Origin: an uncultured Lachnospiraceae bacterium
Lineage (GTDB): Bacteria; Bacillota; Clostridia; Lachnospirales; Lachnospiraceae
Assembly: GCA_947571775.1 (NCBI GenBank)
Contig: CANOZK010000003.1
Span: forward strand, 185,225-249,224
Direction of reading: 5' to 3'
Length of the DNA: 64,000 nt
A program made the position numbers and the translations under genes. Shown here one piece after another: positions 1 through 7,500 of the stretch; the first letter of the stretch is position 1, and the number at the start of each line of letters is the position of its first letter. The notes below the pieces were generated by a model. The model was not told the origin of the DNA, ran no database searches, and worked only from the letters and a program-made list of their open reading frames with translations.

Positions 1-336
1 CTGGAGGTGGCAAATTTATCTGGAAGTGATAGGCCCAGGCAGCCTATGAGGGTGCTGAAATATAAAAAAGGAAGCGCTTCTGAGTTGCTGTGCCGGTGCA
101 AATATTTCCAGGTAGAGCGAGTACTGCTCAATACAGAATATTGCCGGGAGATGGTAGATTATCAGACAGAAGAAAATTCTTTTCAGGTTTTACTGTGTTT
201 GAAAGGTTGCGGAAGCCTGTTTTTAGAAGATTCTGGGTGTCTGCATTTTTTCAAGGGTGACTGTATCTTTGTACCGGCTAGGTCTGTGCCGATGAAACTG
301 CATGGAAATGCACAGTTGCTGGCAGTTGGATGTTAA
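1..336 (+). CDS. manA: Mannose-6-phosphate isomerase, class I (C-terminal part)
   Basis: The reading frame is open from base 1, so the gene begins outside the window and only about 111 C-terminal residues are visible. They read as the small cupin-like C-terminal domain of type I phosphomannose isomerases: a link segment (PMRVLKYKKG), then beta-strand-rich sequence with glycine turns (LLCLKGCGSLFL, FFKGDCIFVPA), ending with LLAVGC where the family usually has a short hydrophobic tail. The enzyme interconverts mannose-6-phosphate and fructose-6-phosphate in the cytoplasm. The zinc-binding catalytic domain lies upstream and cannot be checked, so the call rests on the tail alone. Other cupin proteins are possible. 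Confidence 0.65.
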   Translation: MEVANLSGSDRPRQPMRVLKYKKGSASELLCRCKYFQVERVLLNTEYCREMVDYQTEENSFQVLLCLKGCGSLFLEDSGCLHFFKGDCIFVPARSVPMKLHGNAQLLAVGC

Positions 337-397
337 AGCCTATTAACGATTATGCTTCTTTGAAAACCTGGGCATCGTGAATGTAAAATGGTCTGGT

Positions 398-1216
398 TCA
401 TTCGGCAATAGGAATTTCAATCTGTAAAATATAATCCTCGATCTGGTCAATGACATTTTCATTGATGCCCATTTCGTAAGAAAATCCATGAAGCGTCAGA
501 TTATGTTCTTCGGCATAGTTCAGGATTTCCCGATACCGTTTTGGGATTTTGTTCCAATCCCCTTTATGGAAGGCTCTGAGATATTTCCCGCTGGGCGTGA
601 TGTGCAGACCGGCTTGGTATGGGAGAAAAGGGATCTCAATAAAGAGTTTGGAATAACCGTCAAAGCAGCCGCTTTGCAGGTTGTCAACGGAAATCATAGA
701 ACCATAGGATGCTTTATGGAGGCGGCCGAGCTGGTATTTTTCTGTCTTGGCGGTAATCAGTTCCACTTCCTGTTCAAAGGAGGTATTTTGATCTATGTCC
801 ACAGTGACGAGACAGCGTTCCTCTTTTTCAACAACGCTGATCTCAGATAAGTCCATGGTCAGCAGGGTGGACATATTCTGACGATGTGTGCATAAAGTTG
901 TGCGGATTGCCTGCAAATGGGTGATCTGCATATCAAGCTTTGCTATTTTTTCTTCCAGAAGACATTTTAAGTTGACGGCGGATCGGTTTTTCATAAAATT
1001 CTGTATTTCATTGATGGAAACATCCAGTTCCCGCAGCAGCAGGATGGTTTCAAGAATAGGGCTTTGATAGTAATTGTAGTATCGGTATCCGTTTTCGGGG
1101 TTGACGGCGGCTGGTTTGAACAGCCCAATCTCATCATACCACATAAGAGTTTTCTTGTTGATACCATGCATGGCCGCAAACTGGCCGATTGTGAGAAGCT
1201 TGTCTTTCTTATTCAT
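398..1216 (-). CDS. MerR-family regulator with GyrI-like effector domain
   Basis: A 272-residue BmrR/TipA-type activator. Residues 8-36 form the winged-helix reading head (LLTIGQFAAMHGINKKTLMWYDEIGLF), followed by the wing (ENGYRYYNYYQ). A long dimerisation helix spans about residues 75-115, and residues 120-272 form a GyrI-like ligand-binding domain. It is transcribed divergently from a MATE pump. The pump promoter between them has the 19-bp spacer and central palindrome typical of MerR targets. By family precedent it would bind a cationic or aromatic drug and switch on the pump. The ligand is unknown. Confidence 0.88.
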   Translation of the reverse strand: MNKKDKLLTIGQFAAMHGINKKTLMWYDEIGLFKPAAVNPENGYRYYNYYQSPILETILLLRELDVSINEIQNFMKNRSAVNLKCLLEEKIAKLDMQITHLQAIRTTLCTHRQNMSTLLTMDLSEISVVEKEERCLVTVDIDQNTSFEQEVELITAKTEKYQLGRLHKASYGSMISVDNLQSGCFDGYSKLFIEIPFLPYQAGLHITPSGKYLRAFHKGDWNKIPKRYREILNYAEEHNLTLHGFSYEMGINENVIDQIEDYILQIEIPIAE

Positions 1217-1246
1217 GGTTGCCTCATAAAAAATTTAAATTTCGTC

Positions 1247-1277
1247 TTGACTGTACAGTTACTGTATGGTTTACAAT
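1247..1277 (+). promoter_or_regulatory. MerR-type promoter and operator for the MATE gene
   Basis: -35 TTGACT (1247-1252) and -10 TACAAT (1272-1277) are separated by 19 bp instead of 17. A perfect 13-bp palindrome, TACAGT-T-ACTGTA (1254-1266), lies in the spacer. Overlong spacers with a dyad between the two boxes are the hallmark of MerR-family activated promoters, where the regulator untwists the DNA. The promoter points at the MATE gene and sits 30 bp upstream of the divergent merR start. Confidence 0.8.
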
Positions 1278-1355
1278 ATCACACACAAAGAAAAAACACA
1301 AGTGTACGCTTGGAACCTTCCAAGAGTATATACAAGACGAACAGAGGAAAAATTT

Positions 1356-2687
1356 ATGGAGAACTCAAATGTATACCAAAAACCAGTAACCCTAAAAAAT
1401 ATCTTGAAATTTGCCGTGCCGACCATTGTAATGACGGTATTTATGTCTTTTTACACAATGGTTGACGGGCTGTTTGTATCAAATCTGATCGGCACAAACG
1501 CGCTTTCTGCAATCAACCTGACAGCGCCCATTATCCAGATTGTCACGGCCATTTCCACTATGCTCGCCACCGGAGGAAGCGCAGTCATTATGAAAAAGAT
1601 GGGAGAGCAGAAGGTGGAAGAAGCAAAGGAAGATTTCACTTTTCTGATCCTGGTGAACGTCATTGTAGGGATTGTTATGTGCGCCGCGGGGTATCTGGCA
1701 ATGAAGCCTATTTTTGCCCATATGAATCTCTCCGCATATGTGCAAGGATACTGTGTGGAATACTTAAGCCGGTATCTGGTGTTTACCGTGCCGATCCTTT
1801 TGATGAACAATTTCACGCTTTATATGATTGCCAGTGAAAAGGCCGCACTTTCTCTAATCTGCTCGGTAACAGGCGGCGTCCTGAATATGGCGCTTGATTA
1901 TGTGTTTATCGCCGGGTTTGGCATGGGGATCGGCGGCGCGGCGATTGCGACGGGCCTTGGCTACTGCGTGACGGCAGTTGTGGGATTATTTATTTTTAGC
2001 TGTAAAAAGAACCTCCTGCATTTCAGGAAACCGATATTTCGGATAGGAGTCCTTGTAAACGCGGCTACGAATGGATGCTCGGAGATGGCGACTGCGCTTG
2101 TTACCGGGATTATTACGATGATGTTCAACTGGACGATGCTGCACTATGTTGGGGAAGACGGAGTTGCAGCGGTTACGATTATCATGTATGTGCTGATGTT
2201 TGCAAGTTCTCTATATACAGGATATTCTTACGGGATTGCGCCTATGCTGAGCTTTAACTATGGGGAACGCAATCATGAGAAATTGAAAAAGCTGATTATG
2301 CTGAGTTTGAAAATAGTTACAGTTATTTCTGTAATAACGGTTGCAGCTTCCTTTATGCTAACAAGACCGTTAGTGTCTGTATTCGCCCGTCTGGATAATC
2401 CGGTCTACAATCTGGCGGTAACGGGGAACAAGATATGTACGATTGCATTGCTTTTTATCGGATTTAATATTTTTGCCAGCGGAATGTTTACTGCATTATC
2501 AAATGGAATAGTTTCGGCTGTCCTTGCGTTTTCGAGGTCGTTTGTGTTTATGCTGATCACAATGATCGTGTTGCCTTTGATTTTGGGCGTAAATGGGATT
2601 TGGCTGGCAACGCCTGCGGCAGAGCTGATGGCGCTTATATTGTCTGTGTTTATGTTTTTGAAATATAGAAAGAGGTACGGGTATTAA
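1356..2687 (+). CDS. MATE-family multidrug efflux transporter
   Basis: A 443-residue polytopic protein with about 12 hydrophobic segments and the usual two-bundle MATE layout. The N-terminal half has ILKFAVPTIVMTVFMSFYTMVDGLFVSNLIG, and glycine-rich GFGMGIGGAAIATG is at mid-protein. The frame is open further upstream, but the ATG at 1356 is preceded by AGAGGA and starts the conserved N-terminus, so it is preferred. It would export cationic drugs in exchange for Na+ or H+ across the cell membrane. A MerR regulator is divergent, and the promoter architecture suggests drug-inducible expression. Substrate unknown. Confidence 0.88.
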   Translation: MENSNVYQKPVTLKNILKFAVPTIVMTVFMSFYTMVDGLFVSNLIGTNALSAINLTAPIIQIVTAISTMLATGGSAVIMKKMGEQKVEEAKEDFTFLILVNVIVGIVMCAAGYLAMKPIFAHMNLSAYVQGYCVEYLSRYLVFTVPILLMNNFTLYMIASEKAALSLICSVTGGVLNMALDYVFIAGFGMGIGGAAIATGLGYCVTAVVGLFIFSCKKNLLHFRKPIFRIGVLVNAATNGCSEMATALVTGIITMMFNWTMLHYVGEDGVAAVTIIMYVLMFASSLYTGYSYGIAPMLSFNYGERNHEKLKKLIMLSLKIVTVISVITVAASFMLTRPLVSVFARLDNPVYNLAVTGNKICTIALLFIGFNIFASGMFTALSNGIVSAVLAFSRSFVFMLITMIVLPLILGVNGIWLATPAAELMALILSVFMFLKYRKRYGY

Positions 2688-2728
2688 GGAGGCGGTTATT
2701 TATAGAGAAGCAGGATACGAATCTCTAA

Positions 2729-2758
2729 TTGACATTCCCACCGGATATCCTGTATAAT
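2729..2758 (+). promoter_or_regulatory. Promoter for fdhD-moaC
   Basis: TTGACA (2729-2734), 18-bp spacer, TATAAT (2753-2758): two perfect hexamers 37 bp upstream of the fdhD start. Just upstream, 2703-2727 carries a TAGAGA/TCTCTA dyad that contains one copy of a short motif also seen near 13,039 and 51,160. Confidence 0.7.
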
Positions 2759-2794
2759 TTCCGATAAATAATGACAAAATTGCAGGGGGCGGTC

Positions 2795-3622
2795 ATGTAT
2801 ATCAAAGAACAATATCCGAAACTGGATCTTTTGGATTCGGCATCGTATCAATATATTGGACGGGATGGCATCTGCCATGAGGAATCGGAAGAAGTTTTAA
2901 AGGAGCATCTCATAGAAGTTTTTGTCAACGAAGAGCTGACCATGAAGCTGGTCTGTATTCCTCAATTCTTGGCGGAGCTGGTGTTGGGGAGACTTCTCAC
3001 AGAGGGGATGATTGATTCCGCAGATCAGGTAGAGCAGATTTACATCTGCGAGTGCGGCACGCGGGCGAGGGTTTTGTTAAAAGAGACAAAAAGCATCCGC
3101 AGGGAAGATACGGAAGATTACATAGAAGTCACTCCGTCCTGCTGCACCGGAAATCACATTTTGAATCGTTATTTTCAAAGTCAAGAGCCTGTCCAGCCAG
3201 TAGTTCCGATTGAGTGGACGGCCGAGCAGGTTTTTTCGCTGGCAGACCGTTTTGCAGAAGGGATGCCCCTTCACGGAAAAACCTGGGCGACGCATAGCTG
3301 TTTTCTGGCGCGGGGGGATGAACTGCTGTTTCAATGTGAAGATATTGGGCGGCACAATGCCATGGACAAAGCCATCGGGTACGCGCTGCGCCATGGCGTA
3401 AATCTGCGGGAATGCATGGTTTATTCCAGCGGCCGGATTCCCACCGACATGGCGATCAAAGCGATTCGGGCGGGCATACCGCTTTTGGCAAGCAAGGCTT
3501 CCCCTTCCAGGGAGGCAGTTGCGCTGGCGCAGGAATATAACTTGACTTTGGTATGCGCGGCCAGAAGGGATCGTATGAAGCTTTTCGCAGGAACGCCGCC
3601 TGTGACAAATGAGAAGGAGTAA
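2795..3622 (+). CDS. fdhD: FdhD-type formate dehydrogenase accessory sulfurtransferase
   Basis: 275 residues. FdhD passes sulfur from a cysteine desulfurase to the molybdenum or tungsten cofactor of formate dehydrogenases. Family signatures are clear: THSCFLA, then CEDIGRHNAMDKAIG, then YSSGRIPTDMAIKA and GIPLLASKASPSREAVALA. The usual redox CxxC loop appears as adjacent cysteines (TPSCCTGN, about residues 116-117). An upstream in-frame ATG at 2771 exists, but AGGGGG sits 7 bases before the ATG at 2795, which is chosen. moaC follows after 3 bp, so the two form a cofactor operon. No formate dehydrogenase is in this window. Confidence 0.9.
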   Translation: MYIKEQYPKLDLLDSASYQYIGRDGICHEESEEVLKEHLIEVFVNEELTMKLVCIPQFLAELVLGRLLTEGMIDSADQVEQIYICECGTRARVLLKETKSIRREDTEDYIEVTPSCCTGNHILNRYFQSQEPVQPVVPIEWTAEQVFSLADRFAEGMPLHGKTWATHSCFLARGDELLFQCEDIGRHNAMDKAIGYALRHGVNLRECMVYSSGRIPTDMAIKAIRAGIPLLASKASPSREAVALAQEYNLTLVCAARRDRMKLFAGTPPVTNEKE

Positions 3623-3625
3623 AAA

Positions 3626-4120
3626 ATGGCAGAATTTACACATTTTAACCGACAGGGTGAGGCAGTCATGGTGGATGTCAGCGCAAAAGGCGAGACGGTT
3701 CGCGAAGCCGTCGCCGAAGGCTGTATCAGTATGAGCCGGGAATGCTTTGAAAAAATAAAAGATGGAACGATGGGCAAAGGGGACGTGTTGGGAGTGGCCA
3801 GGATTGCCGGAATCATGGGGGCAAAAAAGACATCGGAGTTGATTCCGCTTTGTCATATCCTGAACCTGACAAAAGTCGAGATCGATTTTTCCATGTTGCA
3901 GGACGCCTGTGCCGTCAAAGCCATCTGCACGGTGCGGACCGTGGGGAAAACCGGGGTGGAGATGGAGGCGCTGACAGGCGTGAACCTTGCGCTTCTGACG
4001 ATTTACGATATGTGCAAGGCAGTGGACAAGTCCATGGAGATGGGAGAGATTCATCTGTGTAAAAAAAGCGGCGGCAAAAGCGGCGATTTCGTCCGTCCCG
4101 ATACCTCTGGTCAGGCATAA
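3626..4120 (+). CDS. moaC: Cyclic pyranopterin monophosphate synthase MoaC
   Basis: 164 residues, normal length. MoaC converts the cyclic GTP-derived product of MoaA to cyclic pyranopterin monophosphate in molybdenum-cofactor synthesis. The conserved core is visible: [26 protein letters not shown], and the active-site helix [26 protein letters not shown] with its lysine. It starts 3 bp after the fdhD stop, with the ribosome site inside the end of fdhD (GAGAAGGAG), so the genes are translationally linked. No moaA, moaB, moeA or mogA is nearby. Confidence 0.95.
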   Translation: MAEFTHFNRQGEAVMVDVSAKGETVREAVAEGCISMSRECFEKIKDGTMGKGDVLGVARIAGIMGAKKTSELIPLCHILNLTKVEIDFSMLQDACAVKAICTVRTVGKTGVEMEALTGVNLALLTIYDMCKAVDKSMEMGEIHLCKKSGGKSGDFVRPDTSGQA

Positions 4121-4137
4121 TCGGAAATTTTTTTCAA

Positions 4138-4173
4138 AAGATCCCCCGGCCTCTGTTTATGGAAGCCGGGGGA
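4138..4173. terminator. Terminator between moaC and the nitroreductase gene
   Basis: GATCCCCCGGC and GCCGGGGGAT form a strong GC-rich hairpin around a short loop, followed on the plus strand by TTTTGC. It lies between convergent moaC and the nitroreductase gene. On the minus strand the downstream tract is weaker (CTTTTGAAAAAAA), so it mainly ends the fdhD-moaC transcript. Confidence 0.75.
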
Positions 4174-4185
4174 TTTTGCATCGTT

Positions 4186-4704
4186 TTACAGTTTTTCGTA
4201 GGAAACCAATTCTTCTATCGGAATCCGGGTCTGCCCGTGGCGGTTGGGGTCGGCGGCTTCTCCCGCCGCATAGCCGATAGCCAGGATATTGATTGGCTCC
4301 AGATGATCGGGCAGGTCAAATTCCTCTTTTATCACATCGGGTTTGAAATAGCAGATCCAAAGGGAACCCAGGCCCAGATCGGTAGCTGCAAGCATCATAT
4401 GATCCGTCAGAATTGAGGCGTCAATATCCGTGGTCTGTTTCTGGTCGAACGGGCGTGTCCAGGCTTTCTCATGGTCTGCGCAGACAATTATTGCAAGAGG
4501 CGCTCTGTAAATGTTTGCGGCTTTTGCGATCTTTTCCAGCCCTTCGGGACTTTGCACTGCCAGCAAGCGTACCGGCTGGCGGTTTGCCGCTGTGGGAGCC
4601 ACACGGGCCGCCTCCAAGATCTGTTCTAACTTTTCTGGTTCTACTTTCCGATCCGTGTATTCGCGGACGGAGTAACGTTTTGTCGCATTTTCAATAAAAT
4701 TCAT
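4186..4704 (-). CDS. Nitroreductase-family FMN oxidoreductase
   Basis: 172 residues. The N-terminus has the FMN-phosphate motif of the family (ATKRYSVREYTDRKVEPEKLEQILEAARVAPTA split over residues 5-37), and the C-terminal half has LGLGSLWICYF and ILAIGYAAGEAA. Such enzymes reduce nitroaromatics, quinones or flavins with NAD(P)H. The frame could start at a TTG at 4713, but that codon abuts AAAGGA; the ATG at 4704 has normal spacing and is preferred. It is divergent from an HxlR regulator, a common pairing in which the regulator controls the reductase. Physiological substrate unknown. Confidence 0.85.
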   Translation of the reverse strand: MNFIENATKRYSVREYTDRKVEPEKLEQILEAARVAPTAANRQPVRLLAVQSPEGLEKIAKAANIYRAPLAIIVCADHEKAWTRPFDQKQTTDIDASILTDHMMLAATDLGLGSLWICYFKPDVIKEEFDLPDHLEPINILAIGYAAGEAADPNRHGQTRIPIEELVSYEKL

Positions 4705-4844
4705 AGTAGTCAATCCTTTCTTTGTGTTGTATACTTACTAAATACCAATCATGGTTATCTTTATTTTAACAAGGTTATATGAATTTTCAAGAGCGCACTT
4801 TTTTGGTAGATACTTCCCAAAAGGGAAGGAGGGAAGGACGATAA

Positions 4845-5204
4845 ATGGAGTATAAAAAAGAGCAGTTTCACTGTCCCGTGGAGGCAACGCTTGCGTTAGT
4901 TGGGGGAAAATATAAGCCTCTGATTCTCTGGTATCTCATCGAGGGGCCGCTTCACTATATGGAGTTGCAGCGGCGGATTCCCGAAGCAACCGCAAAGATG
5001 CTCTCCCAGCAACTTCACAGCCTGGAAGAATGCGGAATGATTCTGCGGGAGGTGCTTCCCCAGAAGCCTCCCAGGACGCTCTATTCGCTGACGCCGTTTG
5101 GGCGCAGCTTTGTCCCGGTTCTGGAGGCAATGTGCGATTGGGGCGCGGATTTTCTGAAAAGTCTGGATATCCAGCCCTGCTGCTCGAAATACATAGATGG
5201 ATAA
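4845..5204 (+). CDS. HxlR-family redox- or electrophile-responsive regulator
   Basis: 119 residues. The winged-helix core is typical of HxlR: CPVEATLALVGGKYKPLILWYL, followed by LHYMELQRRIPEATAKMLSQQLHSLEECGMI. Cys10 occupies the position of the redox-active cysteine of YodB and HypR proteins, which sense quinones, diamide or aldehydes. A CC pair is near the C-terminus. A strong ribosome site (GGAAGGAGGGAAGGA) precedes the ATG. The gene diverges from the nitroreductase gene and is its likely regulator (inference). The stop codon directly abuts the stop of the convergent acetyltransferase gene. Confidence 0.85.
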   Translation: MEYKKEQFHCPVEATLALVGGKYKPLILWYLIEGPLHYMELQRRIPEATAKMLSQQLHSLEECGMILREVLPQKPPRTLYSLTPFGRSFVPVLEAMCDWGADFLKSLDIQPCCSKYIDG

Positions 5205-5951
5205 TTATACCCGTTTGAGGCGGAACCAATAAGAATAGAAATCCTGGAATCCAAGTTCATGGTAAAGGCTTTTGGCGGATACGTTGTCGGGGACGACCTG
5301 TAAATATGCGTGCTGGGCGCCCTGGCGGATTCCTTCTTTTAAAATGCGGATACAGATAGATCTGGCCAAATGTTGGCGGCGGTAAGAGGGATCTACATGA
5401 ATCGCATATAACCCGATGTGATCCCGATCGAGAATCCCCAGCCCGATAGCTACAATGCGGTTGTCCCGGACGATGGTGGCGGCGATGGTATCTTTGGGGA
5501 TAGCGGCATACATTGTGGGTACGATTTTGCGGTGAATGCGGCTGGTGGTTCCTTTCAAAGAAAACAAGGCGTCCAGCCATTCCCAACTGATATCTTTATC
5601 CAGGTTTACAAAGGTATCCGGCTCCAGGCAAAAGCCCTCAAGCTTCTGTATTTTCACCTCTGTGGGGTGGGCGATCTGATAACCATGTTCGGATAAAATG
5701 CTGTCAAATGTAGGGTCTGACAGGGGTGTGATTTTGAAAATACAGGGGGTTCCCCAGTGGCTGTAAATGCTTTCGCAGTAGGAGATTTTCTCTTTCAAGG
5801 GGATGGTGGAGACTCCGATCTGCTCCACGCAGTTGGTTCGGTGGGTATAAAAATAAGAAAAGCGCAGCAGCCAGCCGTCGTAAATCTGAAGCTGATGGGA
5901 AGGCCATGCATTTAAAGACAGGTCTTCAATGGTTTTGATATAAGACTGCAT
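5205..5951 (-). CDS. GNAT-family N-acetyltransferase
   Basis: 248 residues. The catalytic GNAT fold is in the C-terminal half: the acetyl-CoA loop region reads GLYAIHVDPSYRRQHLARSI (R-x-x-H-L-A), followed by AYLQVVPDNVSAKSLYHELGFQDFYSYWFR, a textbook GNAT ending. The N-terminal ~110 residues form a second, degenerate GNAT-like half with NCVEQIGV. It transfers acetyl from acetyl-CoA to an amine on an unknown acceptor. It abuts the convergent HxlR gene end to end, with no room for a terminator between them. Confidence 0.85.
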   Translation of the reverse strand: MQSYIKTIEDLSLNAWPSHQLQIYDGWLLRFSYFYTHRTNCVEQIGVSTIPLKEKISYCESIYSHWGTPCIFKITPLSDPTFDSILSEHGYQIAHPTEVKIQKLEGFCLEPDTFVNLDKDISWEWLDALFSLKGTTSRIHRKIVPTMYAAIPKDTIAATIVRDNRIVAIGLGILDRDHIGLYAIHVDPSYRRQHLARSICIRILKEGIRQGAQHAYLQVVPDNVSAKSLYHELGFQDFYSYWFRLKRV

Positions 5952-6129
5952 ATTGGGCGAATCTCCTTTATCTTAATTTTCTTTACAATGAATCTTTTCG
6001 AGCTGTGTTATGTTATAATTTTTTGCAGGGAAATACCGACGAGATTTTTGCAGCAAAATGCTTAGCAGGATACTATCTGCTGATATAGTTATGATTATAC
6101 ATACAAAATATCTGGAATACAAGAGATGA

Positions 6130-7500
6130 ATGGATATGAATAGAGATTTGACAACTGGAAATGTAGCGAAAACACTGCTTTTATTTGCCGGCCCCATGAT
6201 TGCCGGGAACCTTTTGCAACAGTTTTATAACATTGCGGATACGCTGATTGTGGGAAAATTTTTGGGCGCAGAAGCTATGGCCGCCGTGGGAACAGCCTAC
6301 ACGCTGATGACGTTTCTCACTTCGATTTTGATTGGTCTGTGCATGGGAAGCGGATCCGTGTTCTCCTATTATTATGGAAAAAAAGACTTTGTGAAAATGC
6401 AGAGCTGTATGCGGGCGGCGTTTGGGATGATTGGGGGAATCACGATACTGGTGGATCTCCTGTCCTTTGCGCTGGTCGATCCTATTTTGACGCTGCTGCG
6501 GATTCCTGCGGAAATTTTGGAGCAGATGCGCCTGTATGTGTTGATTATTTTCGCAGGGATTTGTTTTATCTTTTTGTACAATTATTTTTCGTATCTGCTG
6601 CGGGCGCTGGGAAATTCCGTGGTTCCGCTGTATTTTCTGGGCGGGACTTCGATTCTCAATGTGGCGCTGGATCTGCTGTTTGTGGCGGTCTTTGGCTGGG
6701 GGATTGGCGGCGCGGCTGCGGCAACGGTCTTTTCCCAGGCGGTGTCCGGCTTAGGGATTGGGATTTACACCTGGAAAAAAGAACCGCTGCTGCGAAAAGC
6801 CTGGCAGCAGAAAGCCAGAAAAAAAGGGGAGCGGCAGGAGGCCATGCGGGAAATCGTCCGGTTTTCTTTTGCGGCGTCGATTCAGCAGTCGGTGATGAAT
6901 TTTGGGATTTTGATGATCCAGGGGCTTGTAAACAGTTTCGGCGTGGCGGTGATGGCGGCGTTTACGGCGGCAGTCAAAATTGATTCTTTTGCTTACATGC
7001 CGGCCCAGGAATTTGGCAACGCCTTTTCCTTATATGTTTCTCAGAATTACGGCGCGGGAAAAATGGATCGGGTAAAAAAGGGCGCGGCCCGCGCTATGGC
7101 AATTTCCATGGCTTTTTGCCTGGTGGTTTCGGTGCTGGTCTTTGGTTTTGCAAAATATCTAATGCTGCTGTTTGTCTCGCCATCGGAGACGGAGATTATC
7201 CAGATCGGAGTGGGGTATCTGCGGGTGGAGGGCGCGTTTTACTGCGGGATCGGCATTCTGTTTCTGCTCTATGCGTTTTATCGCGGCGTGAACCGGCCGG
7301 AAATGTCGCTGATTTTGACGATCGTTTCCCTTGGAACCCGTGTCCTGCTCGCCTATCTGCTCGCCCCGATGCCTTCGGTGGGCGTACAGGGTATTTGGTG
7401 GGCCATTCCGATCGGCTGGTTTTTGGCGGATGCGGCGGGAATTGCCTATTTGATTGGCTGGATAAAAAAGAAAGGGGAAAGAGATGTTCGCACGTTTTAG
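6130..7500 (+). CDS. MATE-family multidrug efflux transporter
   Basis: 456 residues, about 12 membrane segments. N-terminal motifs are typical (NLLQQFYNIADTLIVGKFLGAEAMAAVGTAYTL spans residues 26-58), and mid-protein VFGWGIGGAAAATVFSQ matches the second MATE signature. Starts at 6130 or at 6136 are both possible. The last 17 bases overlap the start of the downstream RND permease, so the two pumps appear co-translated. Cation/H+-coupled export across the cytoplasmic membrane is assumed from the family. It is not closely similar to the MATE protein at 1356. Confidence 0.88.
   Translation: MDMNRDLTTGNVAKTLLLFAGPMIAGNLLQQFYNIADTLIVGKFLGAEAMAAVGTAYTLMTFLTSILIGLCMGSGSVFSYYYGKKDFVKMQSCMRAAFGMIGGITILVDLLSFALVDPILTLLRIPAEILEQMRLYVLIIFAGICFIFLYNYFSYLLRALGNSVVPLYFLGGTSILNVALDLLFVAVFGWGIGGAAAATVFSQAVSGLGIGIYTWKKEPLLRKAWQQKARKKGERQEAMREIVRFSFAASIQQSVMNFGILMIQGLVNSFGVAVMAAFTAAVKIDSFAYMPAQEFGNAFSLYVSQNYGAGKMDRVKKGAARAMAISMAFCLVVSVLVFGFAKYLMLLFVSPSETEIIQIGVGYLRVEGAFYCGIGILFLLYAFYRGVNRPEMSLILTIVSLGTRVLLAYLLAPMPSVGVQGIWWAIPIGWFLADAAGIAYLIGWIKKKGERDVRTF

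Noticed and set aside
3077..4054. Long open frame on the minus strand across fdhD and moaC (325 codons)
   Set aside because: It is the antisense shadow of two well-supported genes, with Cys/His-rich improbable composition and no ribosome site.
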